From Marinobacterium iners (GTDB lineage: Bacteria; Pseudomonadota; Gammaproteobacteria; Pseudomonadales; Balneatricaceae): a DNA stretch of 64,000 bases. The position numbers and the translations under genes were made by a program. Below the pieces are notes generated by a model. It was not told the DNA's origin. It saw nothing but the letters and a program-made list of their open reading frames with translations, and searched no databases. This document shows, piece after piece, positions 26,214 to 34,473 of the stretch; within the stretch, counting starts at the first letter, position 1, and each line of letters begins with the position of its first letter. The DNA lies in NCBI RefSeq assembly GCF_017310015.1, contig NZ_CP022297.1:1612001-1676000 (forward strand). The letters run 5' to 3'.

Positions 26214-27545
26214 ATGTCTGCACACACACCCAAAGTTGGTTTTGTCAGCCTTGGCTGCCCCAAGGCGCTGGTTGATTCCGAACGTATTCTCACCCAGTTG
26301 CGCTCCGATGGTTACGAGGTGGTGCCCTCCTATGATCAGGCGGATCTGGTAGTGGTGAACACCTGTGGCTTTATCGACGCAGCCAAAGCGGAATCCCTGG
26401 AAGCGATTGGCGAGGCCCTGAACGAAAACGGCAAGGTGATCGTGACCGGATGCATGGGCGCGCAGGCGGATGAGATTACCAATATCCACCCGCAGGTGCT
26501 GGCCGTGACCGGGCCGCAGCAGTATGAGCAGGTTGTAGGTTCGGTGCATCAGTACCTGCCCAAGCCCGAGCGCAAGCATGAGCCGTTCATCGATCTGGTG
26601 CCACCGCAGGGGATCAAGCTGACACCGCGTCATTATGCCTACCTGAAAATATCGGAAGGCTGTAACCACCGCTGTACCTTCTGCATCATTCCTTCACTGC
26701 GCGGCGATCTGGTATCGCGTCCGGTGGGCGATGTGATGGATGAGGCCGAGCGTCTGGTGAATGCCGGGGTACAGGAGCTGTTGGTGGTGTCGCAGGACAC
26801 CAGTGCCTACGGCGTAGATACCAAATACCGTACTGGCTTTTGGCAGGGGCGTCCGCTCAAGACCCGCATGAAAGAGCTGTGCGAAGCGATGGGTGATCTG
26901 GGCGCCTGGGTGCGTCTGCACTACGTCTATCCCTATCCGCACGTGGATGATGTGATTCCGCTGATGGCCGAGGGCAAGATCCTGCCCTATCTGGACATAC
27001 CGTTCCAGCACGCGCATCCGGATGTGCTGCGTGCCATGAAGCGTCCGGCCGCCAGCGAGAAAACGCTGGATCGCATCAATGCCTGGCGCGACATCTGCCC
27101 CGACATCACGCTGCGCTCCACCTTTATCGTCGGCTTCCCGGGCGAGACCGATGCGCAGTTCGAGTACCTGCTCGACTTCCTGGATGAGGCTCAGCTGGAT
27201 CGTGTAGGCTGCTTCACCTATTCACCGGTAGAGGGCGCGACCGCCAATGCGATTCACCCTGCTGTACCTGAAGAGGTGAAAGAGGAGCGTCTGGCGCGCT
27301 TCATGGAGAAGCAGGCGGCCATCAGCGCGCGCAAGCTGCAACAGAAGATTGGCCGCGAGCTTGAAGTGTTGATCGATGAAGTCGGTCTGGATGGCTCCAT
27401 CGGCCGTACCCAGGCGGATGCACCGGAAATCGACGGGCAGATCTATCTGCTGGACGACGTGGGCGTGAAGCCGGGCGACCGGGTGCGTGTGCGTGTGACC
27501 GATGCAGACGAGCACGACCTGTGGGGCGAGCGCATCAAGTCCTGA
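26214..27545 (+). CDS. rimO: Ribosomal protein S12 methylthiotransferase RimO
   Basis: A 443-aa radical-SAM enzyme that methylthiolates an aspartate of ribosomal protein S12. The N-terminal 4Fe-4S domain has SLGCPKALVDSE, VNTCGFI and TGCMGAQ. The radical-SAM cluster is CNHRCTFCIIP. A TRAM domain closes the protein. Length matches E. coli RimO. The ATG at 26214 is chosen; a TTG at 26205 also keeps the frame. A terminator-like hairpin follows. This gene marks the return to core sequence after the island. Confidence 0.95.
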   Translation: MSAHTPKVGFVSLGCPKALVDSERILTQLRSDGYEVVPSYDQADLVVVNTCGFIDAAKAESLEAIGEALNENGKVIVTGCMGAQADEITNIHPQVLAVTGPQQYEQVVGSVHQYLPKPERKHEPFIDLVPPQGIKLTPRHYAYLKISEGCNHRCTFCIIPSLRGDLVSRPVGDVMDEAERLVNAGVQELLVVSQDTSAYGVDTKYRTGFWQGRPLKTRMKELCEAMGDLGAWVRLHYVYPYPHVDDVIPLMAEGKILPYLDIPFQHAHPDVLRAMKRPAASEKTLDRINAWRDICPDITLRSTFIVGFPGETDAQFEYLLDFLDEAQLDRVGCFTYSPVEGATANAIHPAVPEEVKEERLARFMEKQAAISARKLQQKIGRELEVLIDEVGLDGSIGRTQADAPEIDGQIYLLDDVGVKPGDRVRVRVTDADEHDLWGERIKS

Positions 27546-27571
27546 GTTCCGTTTTACCCCTGATCCACGCC

Positions 27572-27605
27572 AAACCCGGGTGCGTAACGTGATGGCCCGG
27601 GTTTT
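27572..27605 (+). terminator. Rho-independent terminator after rimO
   Basis: A 9-bp stem, AAACCCGGG (27572-27580) with CCCGGGTTT (27596-27604), and a 15-base loop, ending in TTTT. Confidence 0.7.
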
Positions 27606-27648
27606 GCTTATGGGTTAGGCCACATCCCGCATGTTTATCGAGGTTATT

Positions 27649-28812
27649 ATGCAGTATTCACTCTTTCCCTGGTTTCAGCCGATCGTGGAGATTGCCACCG
27701 GTCGTGTTGCAGGTTACGAGGTACTGGCCAGACGCAAGGATGAACAGGGTCGGGTTGTATCGGCGGGAGCCGTGTTTCAGGATGCAACGCTGCCGGCAGC
27801 GGAGCGCCTTCAGCTGGATCGTGATGTACGCCGCCAGGCGCTGAATGCCTTTCTGTCTGCGCCGGAAGATACCTATTTGACCATCAACCTGTCGCCGGAA
27901 TGGATCGATGCGCTTGATCCGCTGGAGCCGCTGCCCACGCTGGAGATGATGCGTGAGGCGGGTGTGGACCTGAGCCGGGTGGTGGTCGAGATTACCGAAC
28001 ATGGTGGCGGGATCGACCGTATTCACCACTTGGCTCGCCGGTATCGTGCTGAAGGGGTACGGGTGGCGCTGGATGACTTTGGCACCGGTTTCCAGCAGCT
28101 GGATCGGCTGTTGGCCTTTACACCGGATCTGCTCAAAATTGACATGCGCATGTTCAAAAACAGTGCGTTCGGGCACCAGGAAAGTGCACTGCTGCACACT
28201 TTGGGTGACATGGCGTCGCGTTTGGGCAGCAAGCTGATTTTTGAAGGGGTTGAAACCGAGGAAGAGTTTTTCCTCGCGCTGCAGTGTAACGCCAGTTACG
28301 TGCAGGGCTTTATTTTTGATCCGGCACTGCCCGATTTTCTGGCACCGGATGCCTGCTATGATCGGGTACAGCAGTTGCTGCAGCGCTATCTGGAGCAGAT
28401 GATCGAGCAGTCTGCGCGGCGGCAGTGGCACTTGGAAGGCATGCAGAGCCAGTTGTTGGCGTTGCGTGATCTGTTGCTGGCGGGTGAGGGGGTTGAGGCT
28501 CTCAGGCATTACTGCCCGGATGCGGCGATTCTACGCTGCTTCATCTGTGACCGCCAGGGGCTACAAGTATCGCCCAACTATGAATACCGAGACGGCCAGT
28601 GGCACGAAGATGTGCGGGTGATTGGTCACAACTGGAGCTGGCGCCCCTGGTTCTATCAGTTGGTGGCGGCTGAGGATTATGAGCGGCGGATTCTGCGCTC
28701 GGCGCCCTATATGGACATCAGTGGCAACCAGCGCTGCTTTACCCTGACGGCTGGCACTGGACCAGCAGCGGGTGCTGCTGGTGGATGTGCTGGATCAGCT
28801 GGCCAGCGGTGA
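27649..28812 (+). CDS. EAL-domain c-di-GMP phosphodiesterase with a frameshifted C-terminus
   Basis: A 387-aa EAL protein. Catalytic elements are present: EVLARR (E24, the EAL position), INLSPEW, VEITEHGG, LDDFGTGF, LLKIDMRMF, EGVETEEE and the QGF motif. After the EAL domain comes an uncharacterised C-terminal module ending near YMDISGNQRCFTL. The last 20 residues are a Gly/Ala run typical of a wrong frame. Dropping one G at 28749-28750 gives LALDQQRVLLVDVLDQLASG and a stop at 28865-28867, so a real or sequencing frameshift is likely. Start at 27649, with GAGG seven bases upstream. It probably lowers c-di-GMP. Confidence 0.85.
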   Translation: MQYSLFPWFQPIVEIATGRVAGYEVLARRKDEQGRVVSAGAVFQDATLPAAERLQLDRDVRRQALNAFLSAPEDTYLTINLSPEWIDALDPLEPLPTLEMMREAGVDLSRVVVEITEHGGGIDRIHHLARRYRAEGVRVALDDFGTGFQQLDRLLAFTPDLLKIDMRMFKNSAFGHQESALLHTLGDMASRLGSKLIFEGVETEEEFFLALQCNASYVQGFIFDPALPDFLAPDACYDRVQQLLQRYLEQMIEQSARRQWHLEGMQSQLLALRDLLLAGEGVEALRHYCPDAAILRCFICDRQGLQVSPNYEYRDGQWHEDVRVIGHNWSWRPWFYQLVAAEDYERRILRSAPYMDISGNQRCFTLTAGTGPAAGAAGGCAGSAGQR

Positions 28813-29076
28813 TCCGATTTCGCCGCAGACTTCGTTCCACAGTGACTTGATGCCGGACTTGTCCTGATCACTGAGCTGATCAACACTGAAGGCATTGTCG
28901 AGGCTTTCCTGTAGGTTGTGCAGGAAGGCTTCGCCTGATTCTGGCATTTCGGCTGCAACCAGATTCAAGTGGCTGATCAGGTAGCTGCAATAAAACAGCT
29001 CGTCAGGCTTGTCCAGAGCGGATTGCTCGCGTGCCAGAAGGCAGTTCTCGGTTGCGCTGATCAATGCTTCGCTCAT
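28795..29076 (-). CDS. yfcL: YfcL family protein
   Basis: A 93-aa helical protein matching E. coli YfcL in spacing and key words: DELFYCSYLISHLNLVAAE, ESLDNAFSVDQLSDQDKSGI and a tryptophan in SLWNEV. Function is unknown in the family. It is the last gene of the purM-purN-DUF3108-yfcL minus-strand run and overlaps the preceding gene by 4 bases. Its 3' end overlaps the convergent EAL gene. Confidence 0.8.
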   Translation of the reverse strand: MSEALISATENCLLAREQSALDKPDELFYCSYLISHLNLVAAEMPESGEAFLHNLQESLDNAFSVDQLSDQDKSGIKSLWNEVCGEIGSPLAS

Positions 29077-29783
29077 GGTGTCTCCAGGTTTTTCAGCAGC
29101 AGGGCGTAGGTTTTGCCATCGGATTCGGTCTGCTGCAGACGTACGATCAGATAGTCCAGCTCTGGCGCAAACCAGATCAGGGTTTCGCGGTCGGCATCTT
29201 CGCCCCGGTCTCGCATGACACGTACCGTATTGAAAGTGCCGTAGGGCGTCTTGACCTCTTCTTCACCGGTCACCGCAAAGGCGTAAGTCTTCAGCTTGCC
29301 GCCATCCGCCACTTGATAGGACATGCTCTGCTGGCCGGCCTTCAGGTCGAGCCGCATCTGCAGCTGATAGCTAAGCTTGTCCTGCGTACCTGGGCCAATC
29401 ACCATTTTCCAGGGTTTGTCCTTTACCACGGTTGTGACCTTACCGGCGGGCCAGTCAAAGTCGATGTGTGCGCTACGGCTTTTGCCGAGCACCTTGCGGT
29501 AGTAATCGTATTTAAGCGGGCGAATCATCTCGCCGCTGCGGTAATTGAAGGACGATGCTTCGCGGATGCCCGCCATCATGGCGGAGGCCTCTGAGCTGAA
29601 ATGCCAGAGACCACCGGTATCCTGTCGCAGCTCGCGCACCGCTTCACCGCTGAGTGATATGCCAAGGTCAAACTCGGTCGTATACACTGCCTTGAATGGC
29701 GGCAGAGGGTCGGTGTCGGCGAGAGCGGGTGTGCCCAGCAGTAACAGGGCTGACAGCCATGCTGCCTTGAATTGAAGAGTCAT
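29073..29783 (-). CDS. DUF3108 periplasmic protein
   Basis: A 236-aa protein with a clear signal peptide (FKAAWLSALLLLGTPALADT, cleavage probably after ALA) and a predicted beta-rich DUF3108 body containing KAVYTTEFDLGISLSGEAV and KTPYGTFNTVRVMRDRG. The family is periplasmic, of unknown function, and commonly sits beside purN in gammaproteobacteria. It lies 14 bases downstream of purN and overlaps yfcL by 4 bases. Confidence 0.85.
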   Translation of the reverse strand: MTLQFKAAWLSALLLLGTPALADTDPLPPFKAVYTTEFDLGISLSGEAVRELRQDTGGLWHFSSEASAMMAGIREASSFNYRSGEMIRPLKYDYYRKVLGKSRSAHIDFDWPAGKVTTVVKDKPWKMVIGPGTQDKLSYQLQMRLDLKAGQQSMSYQVADGGKLKTYAFAVTGEEEVKTPYGTFNTVRVMRDRGEDADRETLIWFAPELDYLIVRLQQTESDGKTYALLLKNLETP

Positions 29784-29797
29784 GCAGCCTCCATCGG

Positions 29798-30445
29798 TCA
29801 GATGCCGTATTGGAAACCCGTTGTCGGAAGAGGTTCCCCATCAAGCGTAACGCCGGTATCGGTCAGTGCCAACCGGTTCAGACAAAACCACTCCACCGCC
29901 AGCGGGTAGATCCTGTGCTCCAGTGCATGTACGCGCTGCTGCAGACTGTCAGCGGTTTCATCCGCGGCAATCGGGACGCTGGCCTGTACGATCACGGGGC
30001 CTCCGTCCAGCTCCTCGGTGACGAAGTGAACGCTGCAGCCGTGCGCTTCATCGCCGGCGTCCAGGGCACGCTGGTGCGTATTCAGACCCTTGTATTTGGG
30101 CAGCAATGAGGGATGAATGTTGAACAGGCGGCCATGGTAATGGCGGACCAGTTCGGGTGTCAGAATGCGCATGAAGCCGGCCAGTACCACCAGGTCGGGG
30201 CTGTAGCTGTCGATCAGCTCAACCAGCGCCTGATCAAAGGATTCACGGTCGGCAAACTGCTTGTGGTCGAGCAGGCGGGCATCGACGCCTGCCTGCTCCG
30301 CCCGAGTCAGGCCGTAGGCATCGGGGCGGTTGCTGATCACCGCCACGATGCTGCCGTTAATCTGTCCCGTGCGTGTCTGATCGAGAATGGCCTGCAGGTT
30401 GGAGCCGCTGCCGGAGATCAGTACAACGATGCGTTTGGACGCCAT
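29798..30445 (-). CDS. purN: Phosphoribosylglycinamide formyltransferase PurN
   Basis: A 215-aa enzyme that transfers formyl from 10-formyl-THF to GAR in purine synthesis. The phosphate loop VLISGSGSNLQAI is near the N-terminus. Catalytic Asn and His are in FNIHPSLLPKYKG, with Asp in TEELDGGPVI. It starts two bases after the purM stop, so the two are translationally close. Usual length. Confidence 0.95.
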   Translation of the reverse strand: MASKRIVVLISGSGSNLQAILDQTRTGQINGSIVAVISNRPDAYGLTRAEQAGVDARLLDHKQFADRESFDQALVELIDSYSPDLVVLAGFMRILTPELVRHYHGRLFNIHPSLLPKYKGLNTHQRALDAGDEAHGCSVHFVTEELDGGPVIVQASVPIAADETADSLQQRVHALEHRIYPLAVEWFCLNRLALTDTGVTLDGEPLPTTGFQYGI

Positions 30446-30447
30446 GT

Positions 30448-31503
30448 TCAGGCTCCCTGACGCAGCTCAACCTGTTCTTCGCCTTCGGCGGCCGCTTCGA
30501 TCTGGCCGATCAGCCATGCGCTTTCACCTTCAGCCTGCAGCAGTGCAATGGCCGCGTCAGCCTTGTCGGCGGGAACAGCGATTACCATGCCAACACCACA
30601 GTTGAAGGTGCGGTACATTTCACGTGCATCCACGTTGCCTTCAGCCTGCAGCCACTGGAATACCGGCGGCAGGGTCCATGAGTCGATGTCGATCACGGCC
30701 TTGGCCGAAGCGGGCAGTACACGCGGAATGTTCTCCAGCAGGCCGCCACCGGTGATGTGTGACAGGGCATTGACCTGAGATTCGCGGATCAGCTTCAGGA
30801 TAGACTTGACGTAGATGCGGGTCGGTTCCAGCAGGGCGTCGGCCAGGGTCTTGTCACCCATTGGCTGTTGTATATCGGCATTGGCCACTTCCAGAATCTT
30901 GCGGATCAGGGAATAACCGTTTGAATGCGGGCCGGAAGAGGCAAGGCCGATCAGGGCATCACCCACCTGAACTTTGCTGCCGTCGATGATTTCGGACTTT
31001 TCAACCACGCCCACGCAGAAGCCGGCCAAGTCGTAGTCGTCGCCTTCATACATGCCCGGCATTTCAGCGGTTTCACCGCCGACCAGTGCTGCCCCGGCCA
31101 GCTCGCAACCGGCGCCAATGCCAGTGACAACGTCAGCGGCCATGTCGACATTCAGATGGCCAGTGGCATAGTAGTCGAGGAAGAACAGCGGCTCGGCGCC
31201 GGCCACGACCAGGTCGTTGACACACATGGCCACCAGATCGATGCCGATGGTATCGTGCTTTTTCAGGTCCATCGCCAGGCGCAGCTTGGTGCCGACACCA
31301 TCGGTACCCGATACCAGTACCGGCTGTTTGTAACCGGCCGGCAGCTCGCACAGGGCACCGAACCCACCCAGTCCACCCATGACCTCAGGACGGGCAGTGC
31401 GTTTGGCGACACCTTTAATACGCTCGACAAGCGCGTTTCCGGCATCAATATCAACGCCGGCATCCTTGTAGCTCAGGGAAGTTTTTTCAGAACCTGTAGA
31501 CAT
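30448..31503 (-). CDS. purM: Phosphoribosylformylglycinamidine cyclo-ligase PurM
   Basis: A 351-aa AIR synthetase. Motifs include LSYKDAGVDIDAGNALVERI at the start, GTDGVGTKLRLA, GGETAEMPGMY, ITGGGLLENIPRVLP and FNCGVGMV. It makes AIR from FGAM, two steps after PurN in the pathway. First gene of the minus-strand operon and divergent from hda. I did not see a PurR-type box in the 147-base gap to hda. Confidence 0.96.
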   Translation of the reverse strand: MSTGSEKTSLSYKDAGVDIDAGNALVERIKGVAKRTARPEVMGGLGGFGALCELPAGYKQPVLVSGTDGVGTKLRLAMDLKKHDTIGIDLVAMCVNDLVVAGAEPLFFLDYYATGHLNVDMAADVVTGIGAGCELAGAALVGGETAEMPGMYEGDDYDLAGFCVGVVEKSEIIDGSKVQVGDALIGLASSGPHSNGYSLIRKILEVANADIQQPMGDKTLADALLEPTRIYVKSILKLIRESQVNALSHITGGGLLENIPRVLPASAKAVIDIDSWTLPPVFQWLQAEGNVDAREMYRTFNCGVGMVIAVPADKADAAIALLQAEGESAWLIGQIEAAAEGEEQVELRQGA

Positions 31504-31650
31504 GGGTGAGTCAACCTTTAAAGCGGGTAAATAACGGTAAAAAATTATTGCGCTAGTTTATCAGGTTGCGGGCGCTCTGTGTTAGAGTTACGCGCGTCAT
31601 TTACACGCCGTATGTTTTTCCTCGGTATCGCGAACCATAAGACGCTTGCA

Positions 31651-32373
31651 GTGATTCAAAAAGAGAAAAGCCGTTCTGCTGCACCTGTGCAGTTACCTCT
31701 GGGAATAACGCTGCGGGATGATGCCCGCTTCGAGAACTTCGTCTGTGGCCGCAACGGGCTGGTGTGCGCTGCACTGGAGAAATCGGTGGCCGGTTTTGGC
31801 GAGCAGTATCTCTATCTTTGGGGACATACCGGTACGGGCTGCTCCCATCTGTTGCAGTCCTGTTGCCATGCCTCCGACCCGATCAAGCGCAGCGCCGTTT
31901 ACCTGCCGCTGGCCGAGCTGAAACAGTATGGCCCTCAGCTGCTTGAAGACTTTGATCAACTGGATCTGGTATGCATTGATAACCTGGAGCAAATTGCCGG
32001 TGACCCTGAGTGGGAAGAGGCGTTGTTCCATCTGTATAACCGGATGCGCGCCAACGGCCATGTGCTGATTATTGCGGCAAGCCTGCCGCCTGCAAAACTG
32101 GGGATTCGACTGGCCGATCTTGAGTCCCGCCTCAACTGGGGCATGGTATTTCAGCTCCAGCCACTGGATGACGACACCAAGGTGGTGGCCCTGCGTGCAC
32201 GGGCTCAGGCCCGTGGTCTTCAGTTGGGTGATGATGTGATTCGCTACCTGATGCATCACGGCAGCCGTAACATGGCCCATCTGCTGGTAACATTGGACAA
32301 GCTGGACGTGGCCTCACTCAGTGCGCAACGCAAGATCACCGTACCCTTCGTCAAACAGGTCATGAACTGGTGA
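31651..32373 (+). CDS. hda: DnaA regulatory inactivator Hda
   Basis: A 240-aa DnaA-like AAA+ protein without the DNA-binding domain. Hda promotes hydrolysis of DnaA-ATP at the replication clamp. The N-terminus has VQLPLGI, matching the clamp-binding QLxLxL hexapeptide of Hda. The variant Walker A is GHTGTGCSHLL, and LVCIDNLEQIAGDPEWEEAL is the Walker B region. The GTG at 31651 gives the family length; the frame is open to 31579, with an ATG at 31612 as an alternative. It overlaps the next gene by 4 bases. Confidence 0.9.
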   Translation: MIQKEKSRSAAPVQLPLGITLRDDARFENFVCGRNGLVCAALEKSVAGFGEQYLYLWGHTGTGCSHLLQSCCHASDPIKRSAVYLPLAELKQYGPQLLEDFDQLDLVCIDNLEQIAGDPEWEEALFHLYNRMRANGHVLIIAASLPPAKLGIRLADLESRLNWGMVFQLQPLDDDTKVVALRARAQARGLQLGDDVIRYLMHHGSRNMAHLLVTLDKLDVASLSAQRKITVPFVKQVMNW

Positions 32374-33101
32374 GTCAGCCTGACACCCTGCCTGCCTTTC
32401 GCATCATTGAACACAACGCCCGCTTTGTCGTTATCGACAAGGCACCGGGCATCAGCATGCACAAGGATGATCAGGCAGCCGGTCTGGCAATGCTGCTGGC
32501 ACAAGAGTTGGGGCAACCGGTCTGGCCGGTGCACCGGCTGGACCGCATGACGTCCGGGCTGGTGGTGTTTGCGCTGTCGGCTGCAGTCGCCGCTGAGCTG
32601 TCGGCGGCCTTTGCTGCACAAAAAGTCAGTAAGTTCTATTTGGCGCTGAGCGATCACAAGCCGAGCAAAAAACAGGGCCGTATCGAGGGTGGAATGGTTC
32701 GCAGCCGTCGCGGCAGCTGGAAGCTTACGCGTACAGACGAAAACCGGGCGCGTACCGAGTTCTACAGTGCATCGCTCAAGCCAGGCCTGCGCGCCTTTCT
32801 GTGTCGTCCCTACACCGGCAAAACACATCAAATCCGTGTCGCCCTGAAAAGCATCGGTGCTCCGATTATTGGCGATCCGATCTATCATGAAAAAGCGGAT
32901 GCGGCGCAGCCGAACGTGGCCCAGCCAGATCGTGGTTATCTGCATGCCTGGCATTTGAGCTTCAGCCTTGCAGACAAGGCCTGTGCCTTTTGTACTGACC
33001 CTGACCGGGGTGAGCTGTTCCGGTTGCCCGAGGTGGCAGCGCTGCTGGCGGGTGAATGGCGTGATCCTTTTGCTCTGCGCTGGCATGGTACTGCCGGCTG
33101 A
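32370..33101 (+). CDS. RluA-family pseudouridine synthase
   Basis: A 243-aa stand-alone catalytic domain with the signature VHRLDRMTSGLVVFAL containing the catalytic Asp, YLALSDHKP, and TGKTHQIRVALKSIGAPIIG. It has no S4 domain. It belongs to a short RluA subgroup whose RNA target is not established. The GTG start overlaps the hda stop. Hda followed by this gene suggests co-transcription. Confidence 0.88.
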   Translation: MSQPDTLPAFRIIEHNARFVVIDKAPGISMHKDDQAAGLAMLLAQELGQPVWPVHRLDRMTSGLVVFALSAAVAAELSAAFAAQKVSKFYLALSDHKPSKKQGRIEGGMVRSRRGSWKLTRTDENRARTEFYSASLKPGLRAFLCRPYTGKTHQIRVALKSIGAPIIGDPIYHEKADAAQPNVAQPDRGYLHAWHLSFSLADKACAFCTDPDRGELFRLPEVAALLAGEWRDPFALRWHGTAG

Positions 33102-33118
33102 TTTATCATGCGCCTCTT

Positions 33119-33361
33119 ATGAAGACTGATCAAAAAATGAACGAAAATCGTGTGCAGCGGGATTTTTACGCCCGTGACTCTGAGGAACAGCAACTCTTCC
33201 TTACCGATACCTGGTGCGACAACTGCCAACAGCTGGGGCTGGGGATGTCCGACCCTGAGGAATACGAGCTGTATGGGCTGGTCTTTATTGAAGGCAAGTG
33301 CAATCAGTGCGGCGACACCGTTCTGACCGAACTGACCGAGGATGCGTTCGACGATGAGTGA
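33119..33361 (+). CDS. Small acidic CxxC-CxxC protein, unknown function
   Basis: 80 aa with two cysteine pairs, TWCDNCQ and GKCNQCGD, spaced like a small zinc ribbon, and an acidic C-terminus (LTEDAFDDE). I do not recognise a named family. It begins 17 bases after the pseudouridine synthase and overlaps the tcdA start by 8 bases, so it belongs to the hda-to-tcdA run. A role in RNA or tRNA metabolism would fit the neighbours but is only inference. Confidence 0.7.
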   Translation: MKTDQKMNENRVQRDFYARDSEEQQLFLTDTWCDNCQQLGLGMSDPEEYELYGLVFIEGKCNQCGDTVLTELTEDAFDDE

Positions 33362-34151
33362 TGTGGCTCAGCAGCGCTTTGGTGGTACGGCTCGGCTCTA
33401 TGGACTGGACGGGCTCGAACTGTTTCAGCGCTCCCATGTGGCGGTTATTGGTATTGGGGGCGTTGGTTCCTGGGTAGCGGAGGCACTGGCGCGCAGCGGC
33501 ATAGGCGAAATTACGCTTATTGATCTGGATGATGTGTGTGTCACCAATACCAACCGTCAGATCCATGCCCTCAGTTCCACCATCGGCCAGTCCAAGGTGG
33601 CGGTGATGGCGGATCGTATCCGAGATATCAACCCGGAGTGTCTGGTGCATGAAGTAGAAGCCTTCGCAACCCGCGACAATCTGGATGAGTTGCTGCATGA
33701 CGATCTGAACTACGTGGTGGATGCCATCGACAGCGTGAAGGACAAAGCTGCGGTGATCGCCTGGTGCAAGCGGCGAAAAGTGCCGGTGATCACGATTGGC
33801 GGTGCCGGTGGTCAGATCGACCCGACCCTGATTCGCGTTGCCGACCTGACCCGTACCCAAACCGATCCTCTGGCCGCCAAGGTACGCTCTTTCCTTCGGC
33901 GCCATTATCGTTTCAGCAGCAGCGGGCGCCGCTTTGCCGTTGAATGTGTCTACTCAGAAGAGCAGCTGCGTTACCCGCAGCCGGACGGCAGTGTCTGTCA
34001 GCAGAAGAGCGTGATGGAAAATGGCACACGACTGGATTGTGCCGGTGGTTTCGGAGCCACCACGGTCGTGACCGCAACTTTCGGTTTTGTGGCGGTGTCT
34101 CGGGTGCTGAAAAAACTGCAGGAACGTGCCGCCCGCGAGCAATCAGTCTGA
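33354..34151 (+). CDS. tcdA: tRNA threonylcarbamoyladenosine dehydratase TcdA
   Basis: A 265-aa E1-like enzyme that cyclises t6A37 of tRNA to ct6A in an ATP-dependent step. The adenylation fold shows GIGGVGSWVAEALARSG, LIDLDDVCVTNTNRQ and DAIDSVKDK. The C-terminal region has CAGGFGATTVVTATFG. The ATG at 33354 gives MSDVAQQRFGG, as in the family. It ends the hda-tcdA gene run. Confidence 0.93.
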   Translation: MSDVAQQRFGGTARLYGLDGLELFQRSHVAVIGIGGVGSWVAEALARSGIGEITLIDLDDVCVTNTNRQIHALSSTIGQSKVAVMADRIRDINPECLVHEVEAFATRDNLDELLHDDLNYVVDAIDSVKDKAAVIAWCKRRKVPVITIGGAGGQIDPTLIRVADLTRTQTDPLAAKVRSFLRRHYRFSSSGRRFAVECVYSEEQLRYPQPDGSVCQQKSVMENGTRLDCAGGFGATTVVTATFGFVAVSRVLKKLQERAAREQSV

Positions 34152-34202
34152 CATGTAACCCCTCTTGTGGCCGTTGCGTGTCACGTTTCTCGAAATTCAG
34201 TC

Positions 34203-34232
34203 AAAAAAAACCCCTCTTCATCTGAAGAGGGG
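34203..34232 (-). terminator. Rho-independent terminator, minus strand
   Basis: CCCCTCTTC (34211-34219) pairs with GAAGAGGGG (34224-34232) around a 4-base loop, and eight A residues at 34203-34210 read as U8 on the minus strand. It would end minus-strand transcripts from the XRE gene or from a short RNA starting near 34380. Confidence 0.85.
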
Positions 34233-34351
34233 CAGGCAAAGTGCAAACAACTCAAAACGGCCAGAGTTGGAAATGGGATGCGAGAGATTGAGGAAGAGCA
34301 ACGACTCTCGCGGTGCCCTGCGATGCAGGACAAATTCAATATGGCTCTTTT

Positions 34352-34420
34352 TTGTGCGATGCACAATAGTTTTTTTAGAATAAAATATTATAATAAATAA
34401 TATTTTTGTGCAGTGCGGAA
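34352..34420. promoter_or_regulatory. Paired TTGTGC/GCACAA sites around a two-way TATAAT
   Basis: TTGTGCGATGCACAA (34352-34366) is a perfect 6-bp inverted repeat with a 3-base centre. A second, imperfect copy, TTGTGCAGTGCGGAA, is at 34406-34420. TATAAT occurs on the plus strand at 34389-34394 and on the minus strand at 34387-34392. The layout resembles a repressed divergent promoter. The regulator is unknown. Confidence 0.5.
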
Positions 34421-34473
34421 TAAATATAAGCCCTTATATCACAATGGTAATGTTCTGATATTGCACTCAGGCG

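Larger units (their letters stand above)
34152..34473. other. Regulatory-looking intergenic region between tcdA and the XRE gene
   Basis: 322 bases without a convincing gene. It holds a strong minus-strand terminator (34203-34232), two TTGTGC-type operator-like sites (34352-34366 and 34406-34420), and between them a 10-bp AT-only inverted repeat at 34382-34406 that contains TATAAT on both strands. The part right of 34340 is sharply AT-rich. The spacing would allow a minus-strand transcript of about 180 bases from about 34380 to the terminator. Confidence 0.5.
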
